A stretch of 64,000 nucleotides of DNA from Lepas anatifera (GCA_034440635.1 JAOTON010001494.1:62001-126000); one strand, 5' to 3'. Shown: positions 1 through 11,739, counted from the first letter of the stretch. The notes: generated by a model from the letters alone, not told the origin. Program-made: numbers and translations.

Positions 1-857
1 TTAGGTCAGGTCAATATTGAGGTCAGTATAGATCAACTAATGTCCCATAGGCTTACAACAGGGCACTATACGTTTCTCCCTCTAGATTTGTCTTCAGCGG
101 AGCTAGAGTAAATATTTATGCATCATTGGATTTCTCGCATTTTGGCAAATTGAATGATGTATAATATGACCTTGCTACGTCAAACTGTGAAAATGACCTG
201 ACCTCGAGCTAGGTCAAGGTCACGGGTTGACCTAGCATGGTCATGTTGCATATCAATCGGCTCCCCGTGACAATACAAGCACAATGCAAGCAAAATGGGA
301 GCTTTATCTCAGTTTAGTAAGAAGTTATTGGCAAAACAATCACTTTATGCTCCTTTGACCTGATATGACCTTTGAGAGGTCAGATGGTCAAAAACTCAAC
401 TTTATGGTCAAGATCGTGGTAAGAATACACCGTTTGAGCATTTTCAGCTTTATCTATCGCGTATTTACCGAAAACGAGCCCTTTCTATTTTCTCCATAGA
501 CTTATAATGGGGTGACCAAAAAATTGACCCCACCTTAGGTCAACAATATCAAAATTTTGAGATAACAGATTTGTAGACCCTAATGGCCTTACAAAAAAGT
601 AAAAGTTACAAACTGAACGGTTGGCTGATGCTCCTTAGCCGCCGCTTCAAACTCGTAATTTTAGGTTTTGAGGTCGGGTCGCTTGACCTTGGATTGCTCC
701 TTGACCTGAAATGACCTGACCTAAAAAATTTGGTGAGATGCGTAGAATAGATTAGGAATAAGGTATTGTAAGTTTTGTTGTCCTGCATCTCTTTCTTTTG
801 CGTTATCCGGGGAAAGCCAGGAGGGGGGCGAATTTCGCCCCCCCAGCGGGGTGCATG
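1..857 (+). mobile_element. TTAA-type AGGTCA-rich element, left end outside window
   Basis: This is the right part of a non-autonomous DNA element related to the copies at 1364-2117 and 42830-43433. It shares the block with TATAATATGACCTTGCTA followed by clustered GACCTGACC/AGGTCA motifs. It ends in a GC-rich stretch (820-857) followed by TTAA at 858-861. A perfect AGGTCAAGGTCA lies at 211-222. No transposase frame is present; the short frames here are not coding. The piggyBac/Kolobok-like assignment rests on the TTAA flank and is inferred. The left end is not visible. Confidence 0.6.
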
Positions 858-861
858 TTAA

Positions 862-1359
862 GTCACTCTCCAGGGAGGGGTCAGCCGAAACTTGACATAC
901 CGTGATGTGGGGGGGGTCGAAAACACATAAAAAACGTGACGCAAATTATGAACGGCCCCTAATTGATTTAAAGATCCCCGTTTACCAAATACTTATGAAA
1001 ATTGATGCGGCTGATCAGAGTTCAATTAATGATGACAGGTGCGCGAGGCAAGTCGTTGTTTATTGCCGTAAGTTTTATTGTCAGTAAAAATATTAAAGAA
1101 ATAGCTTAAAGTTCCAATCCCTTATTCAAATATTCCACTTCAGCGTGTGAAGAAAGCTGTGTTTCAGTCCAGGGTACCTTAACTAAGGGAGCAATCAAGT
1201 TTCCTACCAAATCTAGTCCAACCCTGATGACGTCAACGAGTTTTCCTACCAAATTCTAGGAGAACCTACCAAGTTTTGGTAGAATGGGCTGGAACATACC
1301 AAATTTTGACGTAATTTGGCAGGAATCTAGTATAAATCGAAATCGACTTCCTTCACCCT
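862..1359. other. Interval without recognised gene
   Basis: No coding signal is seen. Between about 1195 and 1320 the motif CCTACCAAATTTTG recurs four times with variation (TTCCTACCAAATCTAG, TTCCTACCAAATTCTAG, CCTACCAAGTTTTGG, CATACCAAATTTTG). It looks like a short degenerate tandem repeat. Confidence 0.4.
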
Positions 1360-1363
1360 TTAA

Positions 1364-2117
1364 CACGCGCATTGACGGGGGTCTGAGCCACCTTCGCATT
1401 GACGGGGCGGGTCCCCCCTAAGATCTCGAGAACCGCGGTAGGTGCGAAAACGGTAAACGGCGTTGGGCTGCCCATCCACTTCTCCATCGAAACATTTGAA
1501 CCATTTTTGTAGGTCCATTTAGGTCGAGGTCAAACATGCCCGTCATAGGGATAACACGTAAAATCGTTTTCGGCCATTCATCTGAAAAGTAAAGATAGAG
1601 CAAAACGACTTGAACTATATGAATCCTCTTAGAAACCGAATCGAATGATATATAATTTGACCTTGCTAGGTCAAATGGTTGACCTGACCTGAGGTCAGGT
1701 CGGGTCAATTATATAAAATGCATATCATTAGAACCGCAAAGCCCAGGCGAGTCTAATGCGCTAAAATAAATGCTCTATCCCATCCGTTCTGGTTATTCCG
1801 TAAAACCATTTTTCCATGTTTTCAATGGAGAGGTCATGCTCGTACCTGACCTTAGGTCATCGATATAAAATACGAACATTTTTGAGACTCGGTGGGGTCA
1901 TTTGTGTATGGTTTCATCGGATGTTCCCCGCTCCGACTTATGCTATCTTAAACTTTTTTGAGGTCGGGTCCTTGACCTGTACTGGTGACCTGACCTGAGA
2001 TGCCTAACCTTAAAATTTTCCGAAGTTGTAAAATGATGAGGGAAAGGTTCCAGTACGGCGGCGCTACGCGCGCGTTTTCCCTGTCTCCGAAAACCCGAGG
2101 GGGCGGTCCCCATGGTG
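1364..2117 (+). mobile_element. TTAA-flanked AGGTCA-rich element, 754 bp
   Basis: The element is flanked by TTAA at 1360-1363 and 2118-2121. The left end starts CACGCGCATTGACGGGGG and repeats the GCATTGACGGGG module about 30 bp later. The right end is GC-rich and more diverged (GGTCCCCATGGTG). The interior holds many direct and inverted AGGTCA/TGACCT motifs, for example around 1686-1705 and 1965-2000. There is no transposase, so it is non-autonomous. TTAA duplication is known for piggyBac and Kolobok elements; which applies here is not decided. Confidence 0.75.
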
Positions 2118-2121
2118 TTAA

Positions 2122-4550
2122 ACAGTACCATTGGTCCCAACTGCGAGCGGCGTATTTTACGTGAATCTAACGAAAATATCAAAACACCTCAAAGAATTAG
2201 TTAAAAGGGCATCCATTAACTCAAGCCTAGTTGTATTTATGCAGCCATGAACAATGATTTTGACAAACATATCGACACAGATAAATCAGCAACAGAATAC
2301 AAAGAGAAGCAATTTCTAGCTTCTCAATCGCAAATTTGGATGCCTTCCATCACGTAAATTTAAATTATCAGCACCCACCCGCATGGGCATCGAAAGCGGG
2401 GGATGGGGGGACGCGTCCCCTTGTTGGCCTACCAGGGAGGGGGGCGTTTCCCCAAGTTTTTGGTCCATCGTCATTAATGCTGTCAGGTAACGAATATGCT
2501 CAAAATTCGACTCCCCCGGTCAGCACCAGCCCGGGTCCGTCCTCTCCTGTAAAAATTCCGTGGCGGCGCCCCTGCCCGCACGCTGATATTCTGACTGCGA
2601 ACTAAAAACCTGCAGAATAAGCGTCGATAAGGATGAAGCTGTAAAACATGCGACCATTGGAGTCAAATAGGTACCTGAAGCTTGATGTTACGAAAACTCG
2701 CTGAAATTTCTAATCATGCACGCCTGCATGGAATAAAAGAAGAACAATAACACTAACGTCAAAATAAAGCCTGCCAACTCATATCCGCCCACTTTTATTT
2801 AAAGCCGAGATAAATATGTTTACTTTTGCCCGCGAGTTCCAGCGTTGTTTGTTATCTACGGAGTTGTCATGGCAACATCGTCAGCAATCAACGGCCAATC
2901 AAAATCTGTTCAAGTGTTGCTGTTAGTGCTGAAGCTGTTATTATTTTGACACGCTCTAGAAAATTTGTAAAAATAATATTCATCGTTTGAGTTTTTGGAA
3001 AACGCCCAATGGTTTTAAAAATAAAAATGTTTCAACTTTCCATCCAACTATATAAATTTTGTTGATCCAGTTCTAAAATTGGCTTTTTATGGCTTCGAAA
3101 AGTGTAATTTCTCCAATACCCTGCATAGTAACTGTTGTGCCCGTCTAGCCCTGATGACGTAATGCTGCCAAACAACTTGGACGGGGTCTGGTTCAGTCCT
3201 TCAAGGGCCAGCCCTGCCCGGGTTTTTCCTTTCGTCGAATAACTGAATTAATTCCAGAAGTGAACTTTGCTCTCCTCTTTTACTTACGTCTCGTCTTATA
3301 TGCTTCGTCTAGCCTAGCTGCGTCCTGCCTTTCCTTTTGCTTGTCTAGTCTTACGTCTTGAATTGCCACTGCATGGGTGGAAGTGTTCGCAGTAAATATG
3401 TCAAAGAAATAAGAATAAATAAATAGAATCGGCTTGTATTCATTACCCGCAATCAACGAGCTGATTATTTTGTCCATCAAACACCTGCAGTTAAAGGGAG
3501 ATAGTATTGTGGTTTCTTGCTAATTAACAAATCTTGATTACGCAACTGTCAGTTATTTTTGTATCCTCGGAAAATTATTTGGAGGCCACTCAACTATTAT
3601 TGAAATATGTTAACGATACCGGAAAAAGGCTGGAACCTGCTCTTCATCTCTTAGTTTTCAAAAGCTATCCCAAGTTTTTTAAAGTAATTGTTTTGGCAAT
3701 AGATATGTCTGTTCTACTGTATTTGTATTGGAATTAATTTCACATAGCCCATAAAAACTACGAAATGTATCAGTTTGCCCTAAAAGTGGAGCATACAAGA
3801 ATTAATCAAGTCGTCAATCGTTTCGTACCTCGGGTCTTCATTCGTTTTCTATAAAATTCCCAGGATGACGAAACTTTTGCGTCAGACACGTCACGTGATC
3901 CAGGTATGATAATTCCTGGGTTTCTGATTGGTCAATTGTGATTTCTTTAAAATCTTATATTTCTGTTTCAAAACAGTTTTGGAATGTTGTATTTTCAATA
4001 TTTTGTCTGTAATAGTTCGAGGTTCTACACCACTGTTTACGACAGATAAGACCTAGTTCTTAGAGAAATCGGTGGTCATAGCCGAGGCTACTTCATTTGA
4101 TTGATAGTGAGAATTCTCGATAGGTAGTCTAGAAATGTTGACTTTGAGAGCGATTTTAAGGAATTTGGAGGCCGAACTCGCAAAAATGAGAAAAGGACTT
4201 CTAAAACAACTTTTTGTGAACTTTTGATCTGGCCAATACAATTTTTTTGGCGTATCTACCTTTAAAAAATGAAATAGCATACTTGAAATGAAAATACACA
4301 TGATAGAAAATAATATTGCGTAGATCGAGGCGTGCACCATATATGCTATCGTAATTTTCTGGAATTCAACCATCTCTGCGGGAGAGAACTTAAGCAACGT
4401 CTAGGCATACGTCATACGTCAGCCTTCAACCCAATACCTAAGGAGTTTTGGCAGATGTTTGGAAGGAATGCTACTGTATTGTATACTTGAGAAGCCTAGA
4501 ATGTTGATAGAAGTCCTTATTATTATAAATCCAGTCATTTAGATCAGGGA
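2122..4550. other. Interval without recognised gene; short repeat at 2385-2580
   Basis: Positions 2385-2580 resemble 54487-54655 at both ends (ATGGGCATCGAAAGC on the left, GTAAAAATTCCGTGGC on the right), so a small dispersed repeat is likely. The stretch 3140-3195 (TGATGACGT followed by CAACTTGGACGGGG) resembles the right end of the insertion at 54010-55744. The 114-codon minus-strand frame at 4053-4397 has no recognisable domain and is probably chance. The rest is unique DNA with nothing assignable. Confidence 0.4.
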
Positions 4551-4551
4551 A

Positions 4552-4640
4552 TACAGTCGCCCAGTGGTACTGAGTTAGGCTACCACGTCGCTGACCCGGG
4601 TTCAAATGCTAGGCAGGAACTCTGAATAAGCAACTTCCGA
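4552..4640 (+). repeat. tRNA-like SINE head (candidate)
   Basis: The sequence has a weak A-box-like run (GCCCAGTGGTACTGAG) and a B-box-like GGGTTCAAATGC about 40 bp later, the spacing of a polymerase III internal promoter. It does not fold as a complete tRNA, so a tRNA-derived SINE or tRNA relic is the likelier reading. Confidence 0.4.
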
Positions 4641-4980
4641 ATCCCCACTATAAACTTCCAAAGGATTGAAATCTGCTGGCATGATATAAACTTCGCGGTT
4701 GGCGCGTTGGGAAACCTCAAAGGCTCTTTCTGCAGTCATTCAACTGATACCATATGGCTTAGGGACGTATTCTGATCTTATGCTTACGTAGTGCATTGCG
4801 CAAACAAAGAGCTTACGTGCTCCAACTCGGTACTCTGGTCTCCTTCCATGTGCAGCCACACCCGGCGCAGGAGAAACGTAGCCAAACCACTGCCATCTAG
4901 CGATGGTACCGAGGCACTAAGGTTAGAAGGCCGGTTTGATACTAAAGTGTTCAGTGCGTGCATCCGCCAGAGATCGGAAT

Positions 4981-5300
4981 CATACGTGGATCCAAGGGGG
5001 TGGGGGCAAAAGGGTACTTTCCCCTCTATCGAACCCAAGCGCCCAATGAAATTGTCACGGCGCTCCCCTGAAGGGTTGATGGCGTCCCCCAAAATATCCT
5101 TTCTCACTCTCCCGCAATACAAGTATCCGTGCCCGCGATATAGCCTAGATGCTGAAAGTGCCCTATAAACCCCAATACACACAGGTATCCGTAACCCGCG
5201 ATTGGATTTAGCGCCCACCTGATAGACTTTGGTACCCCCTGGTCCGGATGACGCCCTCTTCCGCCAGTTACCCCTATTGGAAATCCTGGATCCGCCTATG
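4981..5300. mobile_element. hAT-like MITE with GGATCC-type termini, 320 bp
   Basis: The left end is CATACGTGGATCCAAGGGGG. The right end read in reverse is CATAGGCGGATCCAGG, giving 14 matches in 16. The flanks are ATCGGAAT (4973-4980) and ATCAGAAT (5301-5308), an 8-bp target duplication with one mismatch. The interior consists of degenerate GC-rich modules resembling those at 54739-55050. The long frames on both strands (4784-5329 and 4791-5168) overlap this repeat and are not credible genes. Confidence 0.7.
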
Positions 5301-5308
5301 ATCAGAAT

Positions 5309-5763
5309 AGCAAATCGACGCAGGCGCACCCATTTCTAGGTACCTACAATTTACGTCAGATTATTACCCCAGGAGAGTTCCGATTTCGGTGGCAGTTGGC
5401 AGTTTCTCCATTCAGTCCTGCTCTCGGCAACCACTTTTTCTCAGAATAGTTTCACATTGTCGCATTTCTGTAGCTGAAATATAATTCCAGGTAGCACTTA
5501 TTAGTTGATTACAAAACGGAAATATTTGTCAAGTTTATCACCAGATTTCAAATGTAAATCAATGAAAAAAACTACATTAATCAATAAGCGTAACCCAGAC
5601 ACTCACCTAGACAGCTAGTGTATGCTGTGACATATGTATATAGCCTGTTGCACTTTCTGAAGGCGCGTACTCTAACTCTAACCGAGTTAGAGTGCTCTAA
5701 CCGATCAATGGAAGCATGCAAATCATTTACCATCGCTGTTGACTTTTAGTATAATAACATTGC
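5309..5763. other. Interval without recognised gene
   Basis: AT-rich unique DNA. The only local structure is a short repeat of CTAACTCTAACCGAGTTAGAG near 5670-5700, whose two halves can pair. No coding signal is seen. Confidence 0.4.
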
Positions 5764-5990
5764 CGCCCCGGTAGCTCAGTTGGTAGAGCACTGGGCGCGC
5801 CGGCCCGCTCAGAAAACCGTGTAGTGGCTTGGGTTTGGTTCCTCTGGGACGCTCCAGCGCTCAATATTTATCCGACATACGCGGCTGGCAACTGACTGGT
5901 GATAGGATGACCTGAACAGTAGGCTGTGCCACTAGAAAGGTTTTTGTCTCAGAACGCAGCGCCCCTATGATTTTATCATGCCCTATAGAT
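5764..5990 (+). repeat. tRNA-derived SINE or tRNA pseudogene
   Basis: The head has a perfect tRNA A box (TAGCTCAGTTGG, with GCCCCGG in the acceptor position). About 60 bp later GGTTTGGTTCC is a degraded B box matching 8 of 11 consensus positions. The anticodon region is expanded and does not form a 5-bp stem, and the acceptor arms pair poorly, so this is not a functional tRNA. The extent of the SINE body is approximate. Confidence 0.5.
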
Positions 5991-6110
5991 ACAGAAACAT
6001 TTCTACATTGTTATATTTTTCATACCTGAAATCCCCAACCTGCTCCCAGCCAAAGTGTATTTCCCTATACTTTTAGCATCGGAACACGAGCGCCGCCAAG
6101 CGGACATGTC
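5945..6110 (+). repeat. Dispersed repeat, inverted copy at 32280-32425
   Basis: The block starts near GCGCCCCTATGATTTTATCATGCCC and ends GAGCGCCGCC. It reappears on the opposite strand at 32280-32425, where CGCCCCTATGATTTCATAATGCCCC leads to CAGCGCCGCC. The roughly 150-bp length suggests a SINE or MITE. Its class is unknown. Confidence 0.5.
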
Positions 6111-6463
6111 CTGAACTAAGGACTTTCCTACGCTTTTGCAACCTTATGATACACTTACGACCTCTAGAAGAGTTTCTAGAGAATATTAGCAGCTCTTAGG
6201 ATATTTCTAAGCTTCTGACAGCAACAACTAGGTAGGTGCTCAGGTCGTCTTTCGAGAGACTGGCCCTTGAAACAAGGGCACCCAAATATACCCGTATTGT
6301 AATTTTTGGGGTTTAAGGACGCACCAACAGCTGAGGTCATATGACATCGGAGGGGAAAGGGCAATGAGCTAGGCTTCAGCTATGGCAGGGAACCAAATCC
6401 TGCCTCTTGGTGGGCTGGAACGCACGGCATTATGGCTGACAGCTGCTGGCGATGTCAGGAGCG

Positions 6464-6471
6464 GCTGCAGC
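6464..6471. other. Left target duplication of outer hAT-like element
   Basis: GCTGCAGC here is repeated exactly at 23227-23234, directly outside the right end of the element that starts at 6472. The 8-bp length is what hAT transposases produce. Confidence 0.75.
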
Positions 6472-7285
6472 CAGATGTGCAGAAAGTATGCTGGCTGTCA
6501 CAAACTCAATGCGACGTATGCCTCCTCTGTCACACAAAGCTGGAAATCATAATTGTATACTTGAATACTGTTTCCAATATGCTGAATATCATCTACCTGT
6601 CTCTTACTTTTTGCAGCAGACAAGGTTCAATCACCAAGCCATTACAGCATGAAAGTAGTAAACTGTGTTTTCATTTTTAGATAATGTTTTTGTTTTTGGA
6701 ATACAAATTTCCAATTATGGATCATTGTTTCCAGTATAAGGATCATAACTATTATTGACAACTCTGACTGAAGTTTCCCCCGATGACATGCATTTCCCTT
6801 TTTGGAGAAGTTTCCATTTTTGGAAGGAGTGTTTCAAATTATGGTACATTTCCCCATGATTAAATGTGGCAATTATCATGACAATAATTATTATTGAGAA
6901 CTAATCTATGAATGGGAGCATACACCTACACACAATTGGGAACCCTGATCACAGCTCCCCCCACTGAACTTATATCTCACATATCAACAAAAGGGGCAAA
7001 AATGTAAATGTCAACATAGGATTTGAATCTACCTAAGATGTGTTGGTAAAGTGGACCTTAGGTAGCATTTTTATAGACAGATCAAATGCTTAAAATTTGC
7101 CTCCCACCCCCGATTATCACCTGCCTGGTCGTTCCTTCTTGGAGTAAAAACTTTGAGGCCACTACCCTCCATAGATGTAAAATTATGTCTATTGGCCTAA
7201 TAGGTACAGAGGTATTGGAAATCATACCAAAGAAAGATCCAGTGTAGTCAAAACCCTGCTTTAACTCCATGCAGTTCAGGTCCTG

Positions 7286-7320
7286 TGTGTTGCTTGCTAC
7301 CACTGGTAGTAAGCAACACA
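7286..7320. repeat. Near-perfect 35-bp palindrome inside hAT-like element
   Basis: Arms of 17 nt (starting TGTGTTGCTT) pair with one mismatch around a 1-nt centre. The counterpart in the second copy (55990-56025) is a perfect 17-bp pair with a 2-nt centre, so the structure is shared by both copies. Confidence 0.7.
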
Positions 7321-8047
7321 CCCCCAACCAGCGTTTGTCGAACACTCTTTCTTTCTGAGATTTTCTGTGATTTTCTGATGTGAGAAGGGGGTCTACTAGG
7401 CCCCTCTCCAGTGCACGTTAGTGCCGGGCCCCTCTCCAGTGTGTGTTTAACACTTCATGGAGGACTGCATTGGCACACATTTGCTATCTGTACAATATTG
7501 ACATGATAATTTGTTCATGAAATCTCACCTGAATTACTGTTGTTGCCAGTCTGTTGCTGGCGCCAATTCTCCCAACTTCCTCCAGCTCCAAATCTATCTA
7601 ACCAATCTTGGTATCTAGGGCACGCATAAGGTAAGGCACAAGCAAACTAAGGAATGAAAAACCAAGTTTGAAATGTGAAAGCGCATCAGTCTCAAAGTAG
7701 CCTACATTCATCTTAGATTAGCCATGGGTAGCACTATTTATTCTAGCTAGTTTTAGCCTGCACTTATCTCAGATAAACATAATAAATATTACCTCAAAAG
7801 AAGTGGCTTCCCGCCTGTTTAAATTTTTTGGCAGGCTCTACATCACATAAATATTTCGAACTTGACTTGTTGCTGTTGCGTGGTTTAAGTAGAATTGCTG
7901 GCCAGCTATGTTTAATTTTCGCACTCATTTAGTACTTTTCTTAGTAGCTTTTAGGCGTACTTAATACTAAATTCAAAGAAAGAGGGCCGCTAAATCGGAG
8001 GAACACAAACTTTAAATATAATTCAATCTGACAAAATGGACAGAGAT

Positions 8048-8960
8048 ACCCCGCGTGTCAACTCCCCCTCCAATCCTACTACACAAGTGGTGGACGTATC
8101 TTTGTGAGACTCCATGGCAGCTCTGGGCCCAATGAGATCATGGTTGGGACTGCTAGGGCAGATATCCTGAGGCTTTGCGGGGTTGTGCCATCTGAGGGGG
8201 GTGGTGTTGATGTGCCACACTCCTCTGGCAGGGCGACTGAGCTGCCTCCTGCTGTGCCCTCGCGTGGAGCACCTGGTGATGTTGAGCGGCTGCAGGTGAT
8301 GTAGGGCGGCAGTCCAGGGGGGGTCTCGTGGACCCCCTGAAGCTGCTGCTGATGGTGAGCCTCGTGCTTCTGTGGCGCCTCAGGGGTCTTCCGCTGCCCC
8401 GGCTGGTGGTTCTTCCGCTGGTGGTGGTGCTTTGGGTGAGTTAGCCCCCCCAGGTCTCTGGCTTGGATGTCTCACTTCCTGTGTGTGTTGCTGCCAGCTC
8501 AGACTCTGGATTGCATACTGTGAGGGGGCTCGGGGATGCTGGGTCCCATGCTCCACTTGGGCCTGCTCCTGTGGGGGTGGCCTCTTGCTCTGGGAGGTCT
8601 GGTGCAGCTGTTACTGGTGGTGGTGATGGGATGGAGGGATCCCCTGGTCCATCTTCGGTGCAGCCTGGTTCGGGGTTGTCGAACAGGTCAGGGTATGAGC
8701 AGGGACTTGCGTTGGCTCAGCAAGCTGACAGTCCTGTATCATTGAGTTGTGAGGCTGGAAATGGTAACAGTCAGTGGCAACCCCCTGACCCTGCGGAGCC
8801 TGAGATGTCCCTGAACACTACCTCCTCCCCACAGGCATCCAGCTCTTGTGGGGGCCAGCCCCAGCCGCCCAGTTTCCCACTGATTGCACGTCGGGTATCT
8901 GCTGATGGCGGGGACAGATATCGTCCATCTTCCCCCCCTGACCACCACTGGAGCCAGTGA
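8048..8960 (+). pseudogene. Possible LINE ORF1 remnant
   Basis: A frame open from the insertion boundary to 8304 includes GGRIFVRLHGSSGPNEI, and a second frame at 8463-8960 is rich in Ser, Gly and Pro. Their position ahead of the endonuclease in the same LINE suggests broken pieces of ORF1, but no esterase, zinc-knuckle or coiled-coil signature is recognisable. The pieces lie in different frames. The assignment is positional inference. Confidence 0.3.
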
Positions 8961-9633
8961 TCAGGTATAGGCTGATTCCGTCTGTTGCTGTGTAGGTGCA
9001 CATCATTGGTTATGGGTGTTAATAATTTAACTGGGTCCACTGTCATTTCTCATGTATTCTTGTAATCTTGATATACTCCCATGCTGGGCTTAACCTGCAA
9101 AATGACCCATAGTGTTGTGCTCCATTCTGTGGCTTCTATTCAGAGCTGTGTCTCACATTGGGTTGCCATATACTGGAGATGAGTTCTGCACCTCCTGCTG
9201 ATTTTTCTGGCTAAATGGATCAGCTGCACCCTTGCCGGACGGGGGGAGTGGGGGCCCTTATTCTGGTCATTGATTGGTTTGGTCTGGGCTCTACAGCCCT
9301 ATTCCATTTTCTGCTATCATTCCACTTTTTACTTCACTACTCCACCTTTTTGCTCACTGATTGCCAGTTGATTGAAATGACTTGCCTAAATCCCCAGGGT
9401 TCCCCTCTCAGAAGTCTGGGTGGAGCTGCTGTCTGGCCTGATCTGCCCCCAGCTCAAGTTGCGGTGATGTAAACACGGGATCTTTGCACAACAGTTCTTG
9501 TCCATTTTGTAAGTTTGACCGTGAGTTGGACTTCCTTGGCTGTGGTTACTTCATTTATAGTAGCAATCTGCAGTTTTTCCCCTCATTGTCACTTGATCGT
9601 TTTGCATATTGTCTTTAGGCTTTCTTTTGCTTG
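8961..9633 (+). other. LINE-internal stretch between ORF1 remnant and pogo-like insertion
   Basis: By position this belongs to the LINE, continuing at 18636 after the pogo-like insertion. No domain is recognisable. The frames are short and Leu/Phe-rich, as chance frames in CT-rich DNA would be. Confidence 0.4.
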
Positions 9634-9941
9634 TAGGGGAGACCGGGGCTAGTTGAACATGATTTTTGTTTTGGTCGGATATCTCAGAGATGGCTAAAGG
9701 TATAGACTTCGTTCTGCCATTGCTGGAAAGCCTATTCTTTTGGCTTTCAAGTGATGCGTGTGCCAACGCTTGAATGTTGTCGCTGTGTGAGATATTTGAT
9801 CATGAATAGGTCAAAGTCAAATGGCTCAACTCGCCCCGTGTCGGGGTAAGTTGAGCCACGCTCCGGGGTACGTTGAGCCGCTTAACGAGAGTATGTCCTC
9901 ATTTTCCACGTTTATTACCCAATCACCAAATATTCTCACTT

Positions 9942-10750
9942 TCAGTCACTGGTACTGTTTTTACACACAAACGTTGGGGAATCACCCGTACAAAGACGGT
10001 GGGCCCATCCACGGCACTCCTGGTACTGTACCCATTGCTCAATCGGGCGGCTGTTTGAGAAAGTGTCGCAGCACACCAGGCATATTGTCTCATTTTCATC
10101 GCTGAACTCCTCGACATCTTTGTAAAGCTTCCTCCTAACATTTATTTGCTTCATTGTGCTGTTATTGCACCCGCCTTGCCTTTGCTTCTTGCCTTTGCCA
10201 TCTGTTGTACCTCTGGTCCTTGCTGGTTTTCTTTTTATTTCTTTTCCGCCTCCTCTTCCAGAAGCTGTTTTTTGGTATATCCGTCAACACTGCTGCTTTC
10301 CTCTGACGCGAGATTCTCTTCCTCGGCCTCAGCTCTTTAGGCAACGGGCAGACTGCTGCAGGCGAGGACGTATCAGGGCAGTAGGGCAGGATTAGGACAG
10401 GATCAGTGTCACCGTGAGTGTCATGGCAGACTGCTGCTCATTGATTTGTCCGGGGAGATTCTGCTGCGTATACGGCTCAGGCCCATCTGCGGAGAGGTCC
10501 AGCTCTGCTACCGATGGTGCAGGGAGGCTCTGTTGAAGATCCAGTCCAGGACTAGGGGCATTCGTTGATCTTCCAGGCAGGCTGGACCCTGCTGGATTTT
10601 CAGGTGCTGAGATGTTCAGTAGACTTCCTGACATTTCAAGAACCTACTGACGGCTCTTCACAAGTCGATCCGTCTGTTGGGCCGGTGTCCGCTGGGAATC
10701 AGGTATAGGCCCAGAGGCACTACCTGACGTTCCAGGCATGCTGGACCCAC
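9942..10750 (-). pseudogene. C-terminal remnant of pogo/Tigger-like transposase
   Basis: Read on the minus strand, the pieces in order are a Ser/Pro-rich linker (10392-10750), a basic segment with PRKRISRQRKAAVLTDIPK (10162-10344), and a Cys/His-rich tail (9942-10154). The tail has CLVCCDTFSNSRP followed by EQWV, CRGWAHRLCTG and FVC. From family knowledge this order (linker, basic PRK...R..LTDTP motif, PHD-like zinc tail) ends many invertebrate DDE_1 transposases. The pieces are in different frames. Two expected cysteines appear lost (QYQEC and VCKNS), so the zinc finger is degraded. The helix-turn-helix and DDE core are absent. Confidence 0.65.
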
Positions 10751-11112
10751 TAGCGGATCCAGAGGGGGAGGGGGGTTAAGGGGCCATGTCCCCCAAATAG
10801 TGAAATTTTGGCTGATTTTCTAAAAAAAACTATATTTTTACTATTTTTCCCGAGTTGCCTCCCCAAACGGCGCTCCTGCGCCTGCCAGTGGCTGGGCCCT
10901 GCTGGAAGTCTGGGTGGATTCACGGAACAGTGTTTATTTGAGAAAACGGGAAAAATCCGCAAATAGTGGGTACAATTTGAACGTTTTGCGGGAAAGGCCA
11001 AGGCCCTGCATCCCCTAGAGTTGGAGGGGCTTTAAAGGAATAGGAGGGCCCAAGACCAGCGCTGGAAGCTCTTCTCCATTATTGGTCGGCCTAATAGCAG
11101 GTCAGGGGGGCA
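10751..11112. other. Short repeat fragments inside pogo-like element
   Basis: Starts with ACTAGCGGATCCAGAGGGGG, resembling the GGATCCAG termini of the hAT-like MITEs in this window. A matching right end with duplication was not found. The frames here are not coding. Confidence 0.35.
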
Positions 11113-11201
11113 CAGTGACGGATCTAGGATTTCGTTAAGGGGGCCCAGGCTCGGAGGGCGCCGAACCTGGGGGGGGCGCCGAACCTGAGGGGCGCCAATT
11201 T

Positions 11202-11739
11202 CAGTGGCGAATCTAGCCGGTCGGTTTGGGAGGGGTAAACCAAAGTCGAAAAGCAAAAAAAAAAAAAAAAAACGTCACGCAGTAAAAAGCTGCGCCACCA
11301 ATATCACTTGCCCGTAGAGTTTTGGGTATTTGAGGCGAAAAGCCAAAAAAACTTCACGGGGTGAAAAATATGGGCTCGAGATACTTCTTCCTATCCAAGG
11401 CTGGCTATACTATGACTTGCTATACTATGGAGGTCTGGCTATGCTATAACTGAGAATTATTGATATTTACTCCATGATTCTGATGAAGGGCTGTGCCCGA
11501 ATATATAATCTTCAGTGTTTTTTACATTTCCGGATTCGAGGGGACAGGCCAGGGAACATCTTATCAACTTATGTTCTGTTTGAAATTGAGAGTTGGAACA
11601 CCAAAATCTTGCTTATAAACTAAGAAGGAGTAGGGTAAAAAAGGAGGTCGATCGCTTTGGGGAGCGAAAACGCAGTTTTCCCCGAGCTTTTTCGTTTGAG
11701 GGAATGCCTTTTTCCCCTCCCACCTTGGATCCGCCACTT
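11202..11739. mobile_element. hAT-like MITE, 538 bp, exact 8-bp duplication
   Basis: The left end is CAGTGGCGAATCTAG. The right end in reverse is AAGTGGCGGATCCAAGG. GCCAATTT occurs exactly on both sides (11194-11201 and 11740-11747). It lies in the first GGGCGCC modules of the 6.8-kb element. An A18-19 tract sits near 11254-11272. There is no gene. Confidence 0.8.

Noticed and set aside
4784..5329. 181-codon minus-strand gene
   Set aside because: It coincides with a 320-bp MITE that has termini and target duplication, and a long frame exists on the other strand too.
5764..5850. Functional tRNA gene
   Set aside because: The A box is perfect, but the B box is degraded and the anticodon arm does not fold.
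10748..11738. Separate hAT-like element bounded by GGATCCAG ends
   Set aside because: The right end pairs better with 11202, where an exact duplication exists; no duplication supports 10748.
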